Shown piece by piece: positions 24,297-33,409 of a DNA stretch of 64,000 nucleotides (position 1 is its first letter; each line of letters begins with the position of its first letter). The notes under the pieces are model-generated. The model was not told the origin of the DNA, made no database searches, and worked only from the letters and a program-made list of their open reading frames with translations. This DNA is from DATHBD01 sp035296325. GTDB lineage: Bacteria > Actinomycetota > Actinomycetes > Mycobacteriales > Micromonosporaceae. The position numbers were made by a program, and so were the translations under genes. Location: the NCBI GenBank assembly GCA_035296325.1, contig DATHBD010000054.1, positions 114,799 through 178,798 on the forward strand, read 5' to 3'.

Positions 24297-25394
24297 TCAC
24301 CGCGCCCGGTACCGGTCCTGACCGGCGTTGGATCCGTCGCCCACCGAGACGAGCTCGCCAGCCGGTTCGTCGGGCACGCCGGCTGGCTGCGCCGACCAGG
24401 CGCGCTCCGCCGAGCGCACGGCGAGGAGCACCGCGCCGGCGTAGGCCCAGCCGACGAGGACGTCGATCACCCAGTGCTCGCCCGAATACACCAGGGTCAG
24501 GCCCATGGCGACCGGGTACGCCGCGAGCAGCAGCCGCCAGCGCGGCCGTACCCGGGTCATCAGAAACCCGGTCACCAGCATGGCGAACCCGGCATGCAGC
24601 GATGGCATGGCCGCGACCGGGTTTGCCAGGTCCTGGGCCCGGGCCAGGACGTTGCCGGCGCCGTGCAGCCCGAACGCCTCCCAGCCGCGGCTGGACATCC
24701 GGTCCACGAAGGGCATCAAACCTTCCCGCGCCGCCCACCACGGCGGCGCGGCGGGAAAGAGGAAGTACGTGGCCAGTCCGGCGGCGATCAGGCCGAGCCA
24801 GCGCCGGATGAACTGCAGCCATCCCGCGCGGTCCCGTAGCCAGAGGACCACCGCGATCGCTGGGGTCGCGATGAAGTGGCTGAAGTAGACGGTGCTCATC
24901 GCGGCATCCCACCAGCGCACGGTGGCCGGATCGTAGAACCGCTCCTGCAGCCAGAAGGTCGGTACGTGGCCGCCGAACAGCCAGCGATCCACGGCGAGCA
25001 TCGGGAGCACGTGCGGCGCGGTCCCGTCGTCGGCTCTGCCGCGGCTGATGTCATACAGCACAAGGGCGGCGGCGAGCGGCAGCCAGTCGCGAAGGAAGCC
25101 GAGGTGGTAGCGGACCGGTTGATCGATGTTCCAGCAGATCGTGGCGAGCCAGAGCCATCCCAGCAACGTGATGATGTCGGTCGGCAGGCCGACCCGGACG
25201 AGATGGAGGCCCAGCGCGACGACGTAGCCGCCGAACGCCACCGCCCGCTTCGAGGGAGTCTGCAATCGCACGGGGCGCACGTACCCGGACGTCTGCGACG
25301 TACGCGGATCGAAACCTGTGAATTCGATCAGGGCTTGCTCGAGGTTGGCTGAACCGCGTCGGTCCGGCGCCGCACCCCGGCTCAACTTTCGCAT
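24297..25394 (-). CDS. PAP2-superfamily membrane enzyme (Aur1/Ipt1-like)
   Basis: 365 residues from ATG 25394. About eight hydrophobic segments surround the phosphatase motifs PVAAMPSLHAGFA and YSGEHWVIDVLVGW (the SxxxH and SxxHxxxD type). The order and spacing fit the PAP2_3 group, to which inositol-phosphotransfer and polyprenyl/lipid phosphatases belong. It presumably acts on a lipid phosphate or phosphoinositol lipid at the membrane. The start lacks a clear ribosome-binding site; upstream in-frame codons are Arg/Pro-rich and unlikely to be coding. Confidence 0.88.
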   Translation of the reverse strand: MRKLSRGAAPDRRGSANLEQALIEFTGFDPRTSQTSGYVRPVRLQTPSKRAVAFGGYVVALGLHLVRVGLPTDIITLLGWLWLATICWNIDQPVRYHLGFLRDWLPLAAALVLYDISRGRADDGTAPHVLPMLAVDRWLFGGHVPTFWLQERFYDPATVRWWDAAMSTVYFSHFIATPAIAVVLWLRDRAGWLQFIRRWLGLIAAGLATYFLFPAAPPWWAAREGLMPFVDRMSSRGWEAFGLHGAGNVLARAQDLANPVAAMPSLHAGFAMLVTGFLMTRVRPRWRLLLAAYPVAMGLTLVYSGEHWVIDVLVGWAYAGAVLLAVRSAERAWSAQPAGVPDEPAGELVSVGDGSNAGQDRYRAR

Positions 25395-25438
25395 CCGTTG
25401 GCCGCCGTCGTTGATCGACGGCGTGACAGGATGGGCTG

Positions 25439-26293
25439 ATGGCGACCGTGGTGGTGACCGGAAGTAGCGGCAAACTGGGCCGGGCCGTCGTCCGCGACCT
25501 GGCCGAGCACGGCTGGACGGTGGTCGGGGTGGACGCCACGCCACCGCCGGACGGCGATCTGGCGTTCGTCCGGGCGGATCTCACCGACTTCGGCCAGACC
25601 CTTGAAGTGCTCACCGGGGTGGACGACCGGTCCGCCGGGGTGTCCGCGGTGGTACACCTGGCGGCGCTGCCGGCACCCGGTCTGCGCACCAACGCGGCGA
25701 CCTTCCACAACAACGTCAGGTGCACCTACAACGTCTTCGCGGCGGCGGCGCGGGCCGGCATCGACAACGTGGTGTGGGCCTCCAGCGAGACGGTACTCGG
25801 GCTGCCGTTCGACGAGCCGCCGCCGTACCTGCCGGTCGACGAGGCGTACCCGCCGCGGCCCAACAGCACCTACTCGTTGGGCAAGACCCTCGAGGAGGAG
25901 ATGGCCCGCCAGTTCTGTCGGTGGGACCCGGGGCTGAAGATGATCGGCCTGCGCTTCTCCAACGTGATGGAGCCCGGGGACTACACCGCCTTTCCGACCT
26001 ACGACACGGACGCGCGGCTGCGGAAGTGGAATCTCTGGGGCTACATCGACGCCCGCGACGGGGCGCAGGCGGTCCGCCGGGCACTGGCGTACCAGGCGAG
26101 CGGCGCGGACCTGTTCATCATCGCCAACGCCGACACGGTGATGTCGCGCCCCAACGCGGAACTTCTCGCCGAGGTTTTTCCGGACGTGCCGGTCGCCGAC
26201 GGGCTGGGCCCGACCGAGACGCTGCTGTCGATCGACAAGGCCCGGCGACTGCTCGGTTACCAACCCGAGTACAGCTGGCGAAGCGGCCGCTAG
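25439..26293 (+). CDS. NAD-dependent epimerase/dehydratase family protein (uronate dehydrogenase-like)
   Basis: 284 residues. The extended-SDR nucleotide motif VVVTGSSGKLGRAV opens the protein. VVHLAALPAPG and the catalytic Ser/Tyr/Lys set (WASSETV, STYSLGKTLEE) follow. The C-terminal half (RFSNVMEPGDYTAFP, WGYIDARDGAQAVRRAL) resembles uronate dehydrogenases that oxidise hexuronates to lactones. The alternative is a general nucleotide-sugar dehydratase. It starts 44 bases from the divergent PAP2 gene. Confidence 0.85.
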   Translation: MATVVVTGSSGKLGRAVVRDLAEHGWTVVGVDATPPPDGDLAFVRADLTDFGQTLEVLTGVDDRSAGVSAVVHLAALPAPGLRTNAATFHNNVRCTYNVFAAAARAGIDNVVWASSETVLGLPFDEPPPYLPVDEAYPPRPNSTYSLGKTLEEEMARQFCRWDPGLKMIGLRFSNVMEPGDYTAFPTYDTDARLRKWNLWGYIDARDGAQAVRRALAYQASGADLFIIANADTVMSRPNAELLAEVFPDVPVADGLGPTETLLSIDKARRLLGYQPEYSWRSGR

Positions 26294-26312
26294 AGCTGGC
26301 GCGGCGGTCGGC

Positions 26313-27278
26313 TCAGCGCAGCGGCACCGGCTGGGGGCCGGCGACCACCCGGTTGCGGATGGTGCCGAGCACGTCGACGGTGATCTCCACGACGTCACCC
26401 TCCCGCAGTGGTGGCCGGCTGTCCGGACCGTGCCGGGCCCAGTACTCGAAGAGACAGCCGTTGGCGCAGGTGCCGGATCCGAGCACGTCGCCTGGGCCGA
26501 CCATGCTGCCGCGCGACGCGAACGCGACCATCTCCGGGAAGCTCCATGCCATGTTGTCCAACCGGTCCCGGCCGAAGAGCGCGCCATTGACCGACACGCT
26601 GATGCCCAGGTCGAAGGCGGTGCCGGAGCGGTACGGCGCCAACTCGTCCGCGGTGACCAGGGCTGGGCCGAGCGTGGTGGCGGTGTCTTTGGCCTTGACC
26701 GGGCCGAGGCCCACCGTGCGCTCGGCCACCTGCAGATCACGCGCGGACCAGTCGTTGACGACCAGGTAGCCGGCGATGTGTCCGGCGGCCTGGTCCGGCG
26801 TCAGGTCGCTGCCCGGTCGCCCGACGACGGCGGCGACCTCGGCCTCGAAGTCGAAGCGCACCGATCCGGGCGGGACCGGCACGTCGTCGTACGGGCCGGT
26901 GGTGGCGTACGGATTGGAGAAGTAGAAGACCGGCTGGGCGTACCACAGTGGTGGGACGGCGGCGCCGCGCGCGGCGTACCCCGGTGCGATGTGCTGCTCG
27001 AACGTCATGAAGTCGCGGATCGTCGGTGGCGTCGGCAGGGGCGCCAGCAGGCGGACCGCTGCGGCCGGGCGTACCCCGCCGTCCTCGCCGAGCGCCCGCT
27101 CACCGGCCGCGTGCAGGGCCGGCGTCCCTTCCCGCAGCAGCCCGAGCAGGCTCACGCCGGGCTTCAGCGGGTGGATCTCGTCGCCGGCCAGCACACCTGC
27201 GCGGTGCCGCTCCGGCAGCCATGCGATATCGCGGTCGGGCCGGTCATCCGCCGGCTCCAGGTACGTCACGAACCGCAT
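26313..27278 (-). CDS. Fumarylacetoacetate hydrolase family protein
   Basis: 321 residues. The FAH fold is shown by the metal-binding segment VRFDFEAEVAAVVGRPG, then NDWSARDLQ, GPVKAKDTATTLGPAL and the Gly-rich DVLGSGTCANGC. The family cleaves C-C bonds or hydrates/decarboxylates 2-oxo acids using Mg2+. Length and the FAHA-like segment with a Thr-Cys (GTCANG) point to fumarylacetoacetase-like enzymes. It lies immediately downstream of the acyl-CoA ligase on the same strand, so a catabolic unit is likely. Confidence 0.88.
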   Translation of the reverse strand: MRFVTYLEPADDRPDRDIAWLPERHRAGVLAGDEIHPLKPGVSLLGLLREGTPALHAAGERALGEDGGVRPAAAVRLLAPLPTPPTIRDFMTFEQHIAPGYAARGAAVPPLWYAQPVFYFSNPYATTGPYDDVPVPPGSVRFDFEAEVAAVVGRPGSDLTPDQAAGHIAGYLVVNDWSARDLQVAERTVGLGPVKAKDTATTLGPALVTADELAPYRSGTAFDLGISVSVNGALFGRDRLDNMAWSFPEMVAFASRGSMVGPGDVLGSGTCANGCLFEYWARHGPDSRPPLREGDVVEITVDVLGTIRNRVVAGPQPVPLR

Positions 27279-27311
27279 CCGGCCAGCGTAGCGGTGGGCC
27301 GGGCGTCGAGG

Positions 27312-28685
27312 TCAGCAGAGCTGCGCCTTTTGGATCTTGCCCATGGCGTTGCGGGGCAGCGCCGCCACCAGGTGCACGCGGCGGGGGCGCTTGTGGCGGG
27401 ACAGCGTCGTGGCGACGAATTCGACAAGCGCCGCGGCGGTGACCCCGTCCGCCACGACGTACGCGACCACCTGTTGGCCGAGGTCCGCGTCGGCGACGCC
27501 GACGACTGCGGCCTCCCGGACGGCGGGGTGGGCCAGCAGCGCGTCCTCCACCTCGCCGGCACCGACCCGGTAGCCACCGGTGGAGATGAGATCCGTGCTG
27601 ACCCGCCCGACGATGCGGTGGGCTCCGCCGTCGCCCGCGGTGTCGTCGATCGTGGCGGCGTCGCCGGTGCGGAACCAGCCGTCCGGGTCGTACGCCGCCG
27701 CGGTGGCATCCGGGCGATTCAGGTATCCGGAGAACAGGGTCGGGCCTTGGACCTCCAACTCGCCGATGGTCACACCGTCGTGCGGCACCGGCGCCCCGGA
27801 TTCATCGACCAGGCGGGTGCTGACGCCGGGCAGCGGCTGCCCCACGCATCCGGCCAGGCGTTCGCCGTCGGCACGCGCGCTGACGGTGATCAGCGTCTCG
27901 GTCATGCCGTACCGCTGCACCGGGCGGTGCCCGGTCAGCGCGGTGAGGTCGTCGAACACCGGTGCGGGGAGCGCCGCACTACCGGAGACCAGCAGCCGCG
28001 CCGCGGTCATCCGGCGGGCGGCGGCAGGGTCCGCGGCGATCCGCGACCAGATCGTCGGTACGCCGAAGTACAGCGTGCCGCGCGCCGCCGCGTACCGGTG
28101 CGGGGTCGGCCGGCCGACGTGCACGAGTCGCGAGCCCACCCGCAGTGCTCCGAGGACGCCGAGCACCAGGCCGTGCACGTGGAACAGGGGCAGCCCGTGC
28201 ACCAGGACGTCGTCGGCTGTCCATCCCCACACGGCGGCCAGCGCGTCCAGGTCGGCCAGGATCGCATCGCGGCTGAGCAGGACGCCCTTCGGCGGTCCGG
28301 TGGTGCCGCTGGTGTACAGAATCAGCGCGGGCGCGGTCCCCGGCCGGGCCGGCACGGCGGGCACCTCGGCGCCGGCCGACCGGCCGGCGAAGTCGCCGGG
28401 CCACATCGCCGCCCCCGAGTCGCGCAGTATGTGGGCCCGCTCCACAGGGCCGGCGTCGGGTGGTACCGGCACCGCCGGTACGCCGGCGAGCAGGCAACCG
28501 ACGAGCGCCGCGACGGTCTGCCTGGTCGGCGTGGCCAGCACCGCGACGGCCGGGGCGCCCGCGACCCGGGTCGCCACCGCGGCGCCGGCGTCGTGCAGCT
28601 GCTCCCAGGAGATCAGCTCGTCACCGAGGCTCAGCGCGTCCGCCGAGTCGGCCAACTCGCCGGAAAATGCACGAAACAGGGCCAC
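27312..28685 (-). CDS. Acyl-CoA synthetase, malonyl-CoA synthetase (MatB)-like
   Basis: 457 residues from GTG 28685; the frame allows a GTG at 28739. ANL-superfamily motifs are LILYTSGTTGPPKGVLLS (P-loop), YGMTET (adenine/acyl site), GWFRTGDAATID and the hinge GRVSTDLISTGGYRVGAGEVED. The C-terminal Lys is in RNAMGKIQKAQLC. The short length and STGGY/GAGE segment resemble MatB/ACSF3-type malonyl- or methylmalonyl-CoA synthetases. The protein activates a carboxylic acid to its CoA thioester. Together with the FAH gene it suggests use of a small organic acid. Confidence 0.87.
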   Translation of the reverse strand: MALFRAFSGELADSADALSLGDELISWEQLHDAGAAVATRVAGAPAVAVLATPTRQTVAALVGCLLAGVPAVPVPPDAGPVERAHILRDSGAAMWPGDFAGRSAGAEVPAVPARPGTAPALILYTSGTTGPPKGVLLSRDAILADLDALAAVWGWTADDVLVHGLPLFHVHGLVLGVLGALRVGSRLVHVGRPTPHRYAAARGTLYFGVPTIWSRIAADPAAARRMTAARLLVSGSAALPAPVFDDLTALTGHRPVQRYGMTETLITVSARADGERLAGCVGQPLPGVSTRLVDESGAPVPHDGVTIGELEVQGPTLFSGYLNRPDATAAAYDPDGWFRTGDAATIDDTAGDGGAHRIVGRVSTDLISTGGYRVGAGEVEDALLAHPAVREAAVVGVADADLGQQVVAYVVADGVTAAALVEFVATTLSRHKRPRRVHLVAALPRNAMGKIQKAQLC

Positions 28686-28874
28686 CGGCGCATGGTAGCG
28701 GTCCGCGCGACGTCGGGCCAGCGGTCGGATGTCTGACACCGGCGTTGCCGTCGAGCGGTCCGGCGTGGACGATGCGCCTCATCCAGCTGTTCGCCGACAG
28801 GCGGGGTCGCCGAGTCGGTCGATGATCAGTAACCTGGGCGATGACCGGTGGGAATCTCGGGGAGGACAAGCGTC

Positions 28875-30155
28875 GTGAGTGTGCCGTCTCGGCTGTCGTA
28901 CGCCCGGTCTCGGGGCCTGATCGCCGCTGCGCTGGCACTGACCGTGACCGCGGCATGTACGTCGGGTGGTGGGGCGCAGTGGCAACCAGCCGGAGCCGCC
29001 TCCGGCGCCGGCGGCGCGGGGGGCGCCGCGGCGACCAGCCCTACGAGGGCGCCGGGCGAGTTCACCATCGCGCCGGCCGCCACCGCGACCGACGTCGCGG
29101 TGCTGGACCCGGTCACGGTGACCGCGAAGGACGCCAGCCTGCAGACCGTCACGGTCGCCGGCCCGGACGGCAAGCAGGTCGCCGGCGAGTGGGACGCCGG
29201 CCGCACCTCGTGGCACACCAGTGCGCCGTTGGAGTACGGCAAGCAGTACACCGTGACGGCCACCGGCACCGACAGCGCACGCCAGCCGCTCACCCGCACC
29301 AGCACCTTCACCACGATGAAGCCCCAGGCCCTGGCCCTGCCGTACCTTCGGGCGAACGGCGGCCTGCTGCTCAAGGACCGGTCGACGTTCGGCGTCGGGC
29401 AACCCATCGTGGTCTGGTTCGACCGCAGGATTCCCGACAAGGCCGCCGCCCAGCGGCTCCTGGAGGTGACCACCACCCCGCAGGTGGAGGGCGCCTGGCG
29501 CTGGATCAGCGCCCAGGAGGTGCACTACCGTCCCGCGGAGTACTGGCGGCCGGGCACCGCCATCACGGTGAAGGCCAAGGTGTTCGGCAAGGACCTGGGC
29601 GGCGGAACGTACGGCCAGAGCAATGTCAGCGCGTCATTCAAGATCGGTCCATCCCGGATCGCGATCGCCGACGCCAACACCAAGCGCATGCAGGTCTTCC
29701 TGGACGGCCAGATGATCCGGGACATCCCGGTGAGCCTCGGCAAGGGCGGCACCACCACGACGTCCCGGGGCCAGAAGATCAATTACTGGACGAACAGCGG
29801 GCCGCATGTCGTGCTGGCCAAGACGCCCACCACCCACATGACCTCGTCCAGCTACGGCGTGACCGACCCCAAGCACCCGGATTTCTACGAAAAGACCGTC
29901 AAGCTGACCGTGCGGATCTCCAACAGTGGCGAGTTCCTGCACCTGGCGGACTGGAACGTCCCGGCGCACGGCAGGACCAACACGTCGCACGGCTGCATCA
30001 ACATCGGGCCGGCGCACGCCCAGTGGGTCTACGACAACTTCGTCCCCGGCGATGTCGTGGACGTCAAGAACACGCCGGTGAAGCTGGCTCTCACCAACGG
30101 TCTCGGTGACTGGACGATGTCCTGGGAGGAGTGGAAGAAGGGCAGCGCCCTCTAG
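28875..30155 (+). CDS. L,D-transpeptidase lipoprotein with Ig-like domains
   Basis: 426 residues from GTG 28875, which has GGGGAGG about 9 nt upstream. The lipobox ends at Cys28 (LTVTAAC). A Gly/Ala-rich linker, two Ig-like domains (about residues 65-280) and a YkuD catalytic domain follow. The catalytic motif is HGRTNTSHGCINIG with Cys at 374. The C-terminal WTMSWEEWKKGSAL is typical of actinobacterial Ldt proteins. It makes 3-3 cross-links in peptidoglycan outside the cell. Confidence 0.93.
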   Translation: MSVPSRLSYARSRGLIAAALALTVTAACTSGGGAQWQPAGAASGAGGAGGAAATSPTRAPGEFTIAPAATATDVAVLDPVTVTAKDASLQTVTVAGPDGKQVAGEWDAGRTSWHTSAPLEYGKQYTVTATGTDSARQPLTRTSTFTTMKPQALALPYLRANGGLLLKDRSTFGVGQPIVVWFDRRIPDKAAAQRLLEVTTTPQVEGAWRWISAQEVHYRPAEYWRPGTAITVKAKVFGKDLGGGTYGQSNVSASFKIGPSRIAIADANTKRMQVFLDGQMIRDIPVSLGKGGTTTTSRGQKINYWTNSGPHVVLAKTPTTHMTSSSYGVTDPKHPDFYEKTVKLTVRISNSGEFLHLADWNVPAHGRTNTSHGCINIGPAHAQWVYDNFVPGDVVDVKNTPVKLALTNGLGDWTMSWEEWKKGSAL

Positions 30156-30199
30156 GCGCAAGATCGCTGCACCGATGCTTCCGACAGAGCCGGGGCGGC

Positions 30200-31252
30200 A
30201 TGTGGCACCCTGACGACGTGGCGCTGATACCCAGGGACAACGGCCGTGTACACCGCGCGGCACGGATCGAGGATGCCCTCCAGGAGGTCATCGAACGTCG
30301 GCTGCTCAACCGCGGCTGGCAGCCGGCCATCGTTCCGCACACCGGCTATGGAGCACCTGGCTGGGTGCGCGTGCTCGGCCGCGTCGTTCTGACCCGGCTC
30401 GATCCGAGGCCCCGACGACGCCCCGACAAGATCCGCGGCTGGCGCAGTTTCACCACCTTCCCGACGAAGAACGTGCCGATCGTCATCGAGGCGGGCGGCC
30501 ACCGCCATGAGGCCTGCGCCGACCGCAGCGGCTTCATCGATGTCGTCGTGGCGGCGGACCTGGCACCGGGCTGGGCGACGATCAAGCTCAGCGGCGCCGG
30601 CGCTGAGCCGGTCGAGGCGCCGGTCCGCATCGTCGACCCGGCCGCGCGGTTCGGGATCGTGTCCGACATCGACGACACGGTGATGGTCACCGCACTGCCG
30701 CGCCCCCTGCTCGCCGCCTGGAACACGTTCGTCCTCGACGAGCACGCCCGCGCGTCGGTGCCGGGCATGGCCGTCCTCTTCGAGCGGCTCAGCAAGGCGC
30801 ACCCCACCGCCCCGCTGCTCTACCTCTCGACCGGGTCGTGGAACGTGGCGCCGGCGCTGAGCCGGTTCCTGTCCCGCAACCTCTACCCGGCAGGCCCGCT
30901 GCTGCTGACCATCTGGGGGCCGACCACCGAACGCTGGTTCCGGAGTGGACGCGAGCACAAGCGTGCGACGCTGCTCCGGCTGGCCCGCGAGTTCCCGGAC
31001 ATCCGGTGGCTCCTCATCGGTGACGACGGGCAGCATGATCAACAGATCTACGCCGAATTCGCCGACGCGCACCCGGACCGGGTGGCCGCGGTGGCGATCC
31101 GTCGCCTGTCACCGGCCCAGGCGGTGCTGGCCGGCGGCATGCCAGCGCCGATGGGCGGCGCCCGCCCCTCCGGCCCGGTGAGCGACCGGTGGCTGTGCGC
31201 GCCGGACGGCGCCGGGCTGTGGCGGCTGCTGCGCGGCGTCGACCTCGTCTGA
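30200..31252 (+). CDS. APP1-type phosphatidate phosphatase domain protein (DUF2183)
   Basis: 350 residues from ATG 30200. The HAD-like motif SDIDDTVMVT (DxDxT type, about residues 154-163) opens the catalytic domain. STGSWNVAPAL, GREHKRATL and LIGDDGQHDQQIY follow, which are the APP1/DUF2183 landmarks. The N-terminal 150 residues form a beta-rich domain (FPTKNVPIVIEAGG). In yeast APP1 dephosphorylates phosphatidate; bacterial members are uncharacterised. A start at GTG 30218 is possible. Confidence 0.88.
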   Translation: MWHPDDVALIPRDNGRVHRAARIEDALQEVIERRLLNRGWQPAIVPHTGYGAPGWVRVLGRVVLTRLDPRPRRRPDKIRGWRSFTTFPTKNVPIVIEAGGHRHEACADRSGFIDVVVAADLAPGWATIKLSGAGAEPVEAPVRIVDPAARFGIVSDIDDTVMVTALPRPLLAAWNTFVLDEHARASVPGMAVLFERLSKAHPTAPLLYLSTGSWNVAPALSRFLSRNLYPAGPLLLTIWGPTTERWFRSGREHKRATLLRLAREFPDIRWLLIGDDGQHDQQIYAEFADAHPDRVAAVAIRRLSPAQAVLAGGMPAPMGGARPSGPVSDRWLCAPDGAGLWRLLRGVDLV

Positions 31253-31315
31253 CCGGACCGGCCGGAATCGGCTGGGCCTCGGCCATGGGTGTGCGGGCAG
31301 TGGCACGATGGCCGG

Positions 31316-32050
31316 ATGTCGCGTCTTGATGTCTGGGAACGTCGCACGGCGCCGGTACTCACCGTGCTCGCGGTGATCGCGCTCGTTTCGCTGGTCGTCG
31401 AGTCGGCCCTGAACCCGCGGACCGACGTGTCATACGTGATCGACTGGGTCACCTGGGCCGTGTTCGCCGCCGACTATGTCATCCGGGTGCGTCTGGCGGA
31501 GGACCGGTGGAAGTTCGTCCGCGGGCATCCGCTGGATCTGCTCGCGGTCGTCGTACCCGCGTTGCGGTCCCTGCGGGTCATCGCGGCGGTGGCCCGGGTC
31601 GGCGCACTGGCCCAGCGGGGCGCGTCGGAACGCGTGTTGTCCTCGACGGTGCTGATCACCCTCACGATCGTCATCGCCAGTGCCGCGGTGGCGCTGGAGG
31701 CCGAGCGGGACGCCCCGGAGGCTTCGATCACCTCGTTCGGCGATGCGATCTGGTGGGCGCTCACCACGGTCACCACCGTCGGGTACGGCGACCGGTTCCC
31801 GGTCACGGTGGAGGGCCGGGTGGTCGGCGGTGTCCTCATGGTCGTCGGCATCGCCGCCATGGGCGCGGTGACGGCCGCCATCGCCACCCGCCTGATCACC
31901 CGTACGGAGATCGAGCAGCACGCCGACCAGCACTCGGAGCGGCTGCAGCGGTTGGAGGCCGAGGTGGCCCGGCTCGCGGACCTGATCGAGCGGGACCGAC
32001 GCGGCGCAGCCACGGAACCGGCTGTGCCACCGTCGACCGCCCTCGGCTGA
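31316..32050 (+). CDS. Voltage-gated-type potassium channel
   Basis: 244 residues from ATG 31316. Four S1-S4-like helices are seen, with Arg residues in RSLRVIAAVARVG. A pore loop carries the selectivity filter TVGYGD (154-159), then S6 (GVLMVVGIAAMGAVTAAIATRLI). A C-terminal coiled coil (ERLQRLEAEVARLADLIERD) would tetramerise the channel. This is the KvAP/Kch-like layout of the bacterial ion-transport family. It converges with the glycolate oxidase operon. Confidence 0.92.
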   Translation: MSRLDVWERRTAPVLTVLAVIALVSLVVESALNPRTDVSYVIDWVTWAVFAADYVIRVRLAEDRWKFVRGHPLDLLAVVVPALRSLRVIAAVARVGALAQRGASERVLSSTVLITLTIVIASAAVALEAERDAPEASITSFGDAIWWALTTVTTVGYGDRFPVTVEGRVVGGVLMVVGIAAMGAVTAAIATRLITRTEIEQHADQHSERLQRLEAEVARLADLIERDRRGAATEPAVPPSTALG

Positions 32051-32053
32051 CGG

Positions 32054-32073
32054 CGTCCGCTCAGACGCGGACG
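32054..32073. terminator. Hairpin between K+ channel and glcF
   Basis: CGTCCGC (32054-32060) and GCGGACG (32067-32073) form a 7-bp stem with a 6-base loop. It lies in the 36-base gap between two convergent genes, so a terminator is likely. There is no U-run. Confidence 0.45.
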
Positions 32074-32086
32074 ACGGCACCGCGGA

Positions 32087-33409
32087 TCATGCACCGTCCA
32101 CGGGGACGGGCACGACCGCGAGGTCGCGGGGGCGCAGGCCGCGGATCGCGGCGTCCAGCACCTGTGCGGTGTGCGCCAGGGCGATGTGCCCGCCGAGGCG
32201 CCGCACGGACGCGGCGACCTGCATGAGGCACCCCGGATTCGCGGTGACCAGCAACTGCGCGCCGGTGGCGAGCACGGCGCGGGCCTTGCGCTCGCCCAAC
32301 TGCTGCGCCGGCCCGGGGTTGAGGACGTTCCACACGCCGGCCGAGCCGCAGCAGATCTCCGGGTCCGCGATCTCGCGCAGGTCCAGCCCGGGGATGTCGT
32401 GCAGCAGCCGGCGCGGCTGGGCCCGGATGCCCTGTGCGTGCGCGAGGTGGCACGCGTCGTGGTAGGCCACGGTGACCGGCAGCGGGTGCCGCGGGGCCAC
32501 CGGTCCGAGTTCCACCAGGATCTCGGAGAGGTCGCGTGCCTTGGCCGCGAAGGCGGCGGCCCGATCGGCGTACGCCGGGTCGTCGCGCAGCAACGTGCCG
32601 TACTCCTTGACCGACGACCCGCAACCGGCGGCGTTGACCACGAAGTAGTCGATGCCGGTGCGGTGGAAGGCGTCGAGCATCGCCCGCGCGAAGCGCTGCG
32701 CCTCCGCCTCCCGGCCATTGTGGACACTGAGCGCCCCGCAGCAGCCCTGGCTGCGCCCGATCACCACGTCGCAGCCCTCGGCCGCGAGGATTCTCGCCGT
32801 GGCCGCGTTCGCCTCGGGGAAGAAGGCCCGCTGCACGCATCCGGTCAGCATGCCGACCACCGCCCGGCGCGGGCCGCGGGCGCGGACCCGGGTCGGCAGC
32901 CATTCGGTGCGCTGTAGTGGCGGCGCCAGGGACTCGAGGGCGGCGAGGGTCGGCGCCAGCCTGGGCAGCAGACCGGTGCGGGCCACCAGCCGCTGCAGGC
33001 CGGTGCGCTGGTACGCCCACAGCGGGCCGCGCAGCAGGCGCAGCCGGCGCGGGTACGGGAACAGGCCGAACACCGCGCCGCGCAGTGCCCGTTCGCGTGC
33101 CGTTCTGGGGTGCCGCCGCTCCACCTGCTGGCGGGTGTCCTCGATGAGCCGGTCGTACTGCACGCCCGACGGGCAGGCCGTCACGCACGCCATGCAGCCC
33201 AGGCAGCGGTCGATGTGGGTGACCATGCTGTCCGTCAACGGCTCGCCCTGCAGGCCCTGCAGCATCAGGTGGATCCGCCCGCGCGGGGAGTCCATCTCCT
33301 CACCCCACAGCACGTACGTCGGGCAGGTGGGCAGACAGAATCCACAGTGGACGCAGTCGGCGATGAGGTTCAGCGCGGGCGGGTGGTGTTCGTCGAAGGC
33401 GCCGGTCAT
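32087..33409 (-). CDS. glcF: Glycolate oxidase iron-sulfur subunit
   Basis: 440 residues from ATG 33409, preceded by GGAGGG and overlapping the glcE stop (TGATG). Two ferredoxin motifs are present near the N-terminus: CVHCGFCLPTCPTY and CLGCMACVTACPSGV. Two CCG (cysteine-rich) domains follow, with GCCGALSVHNG and CCGSAGVWN. This matches GlcF, which passes electrons from the flavin subunits to the quinone pool. It is the last gene of the three-gene operon. Confidence 0.93.
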   Translation of the reverse strand: MTGAFDEHHPPALNLIADCVHCGFCLPTCPTYVLWGEEMDSPRGRIHLMLQGLQGEPLTDSMVTHIDRCLGCMACVTACPSGVQYDRLIEDTRQQVERRHPRTARERALRGAVFGLFPYPRRLRLLRGPLWAYQRTGLQRLVARTGLLPRLAPTLAALESLAPPLQRTEWLPTRVRARGPRRAVVGMLTGCVQRAFFPEANAATARILAAEGCDVVIGRSQGCCGALSVHNGREAEAQRFARAMLDAFHRTGIDYFVVNAAGCGSSVKEYGTLLRDDPAYADRAAAFAAKARDLSEILVELGPVAPRHPLPVTVAYHDACHLAHAQGIRAQPRRLLHDIPGLDLREIADPEICCGSAGVWNVLNPGPAQQLGERKARAVLATGAQLLVTANPGCLMQVAASVRRLGGHIALAHTAQVLDAAIRGLRPRDLAVVPVPVDGA

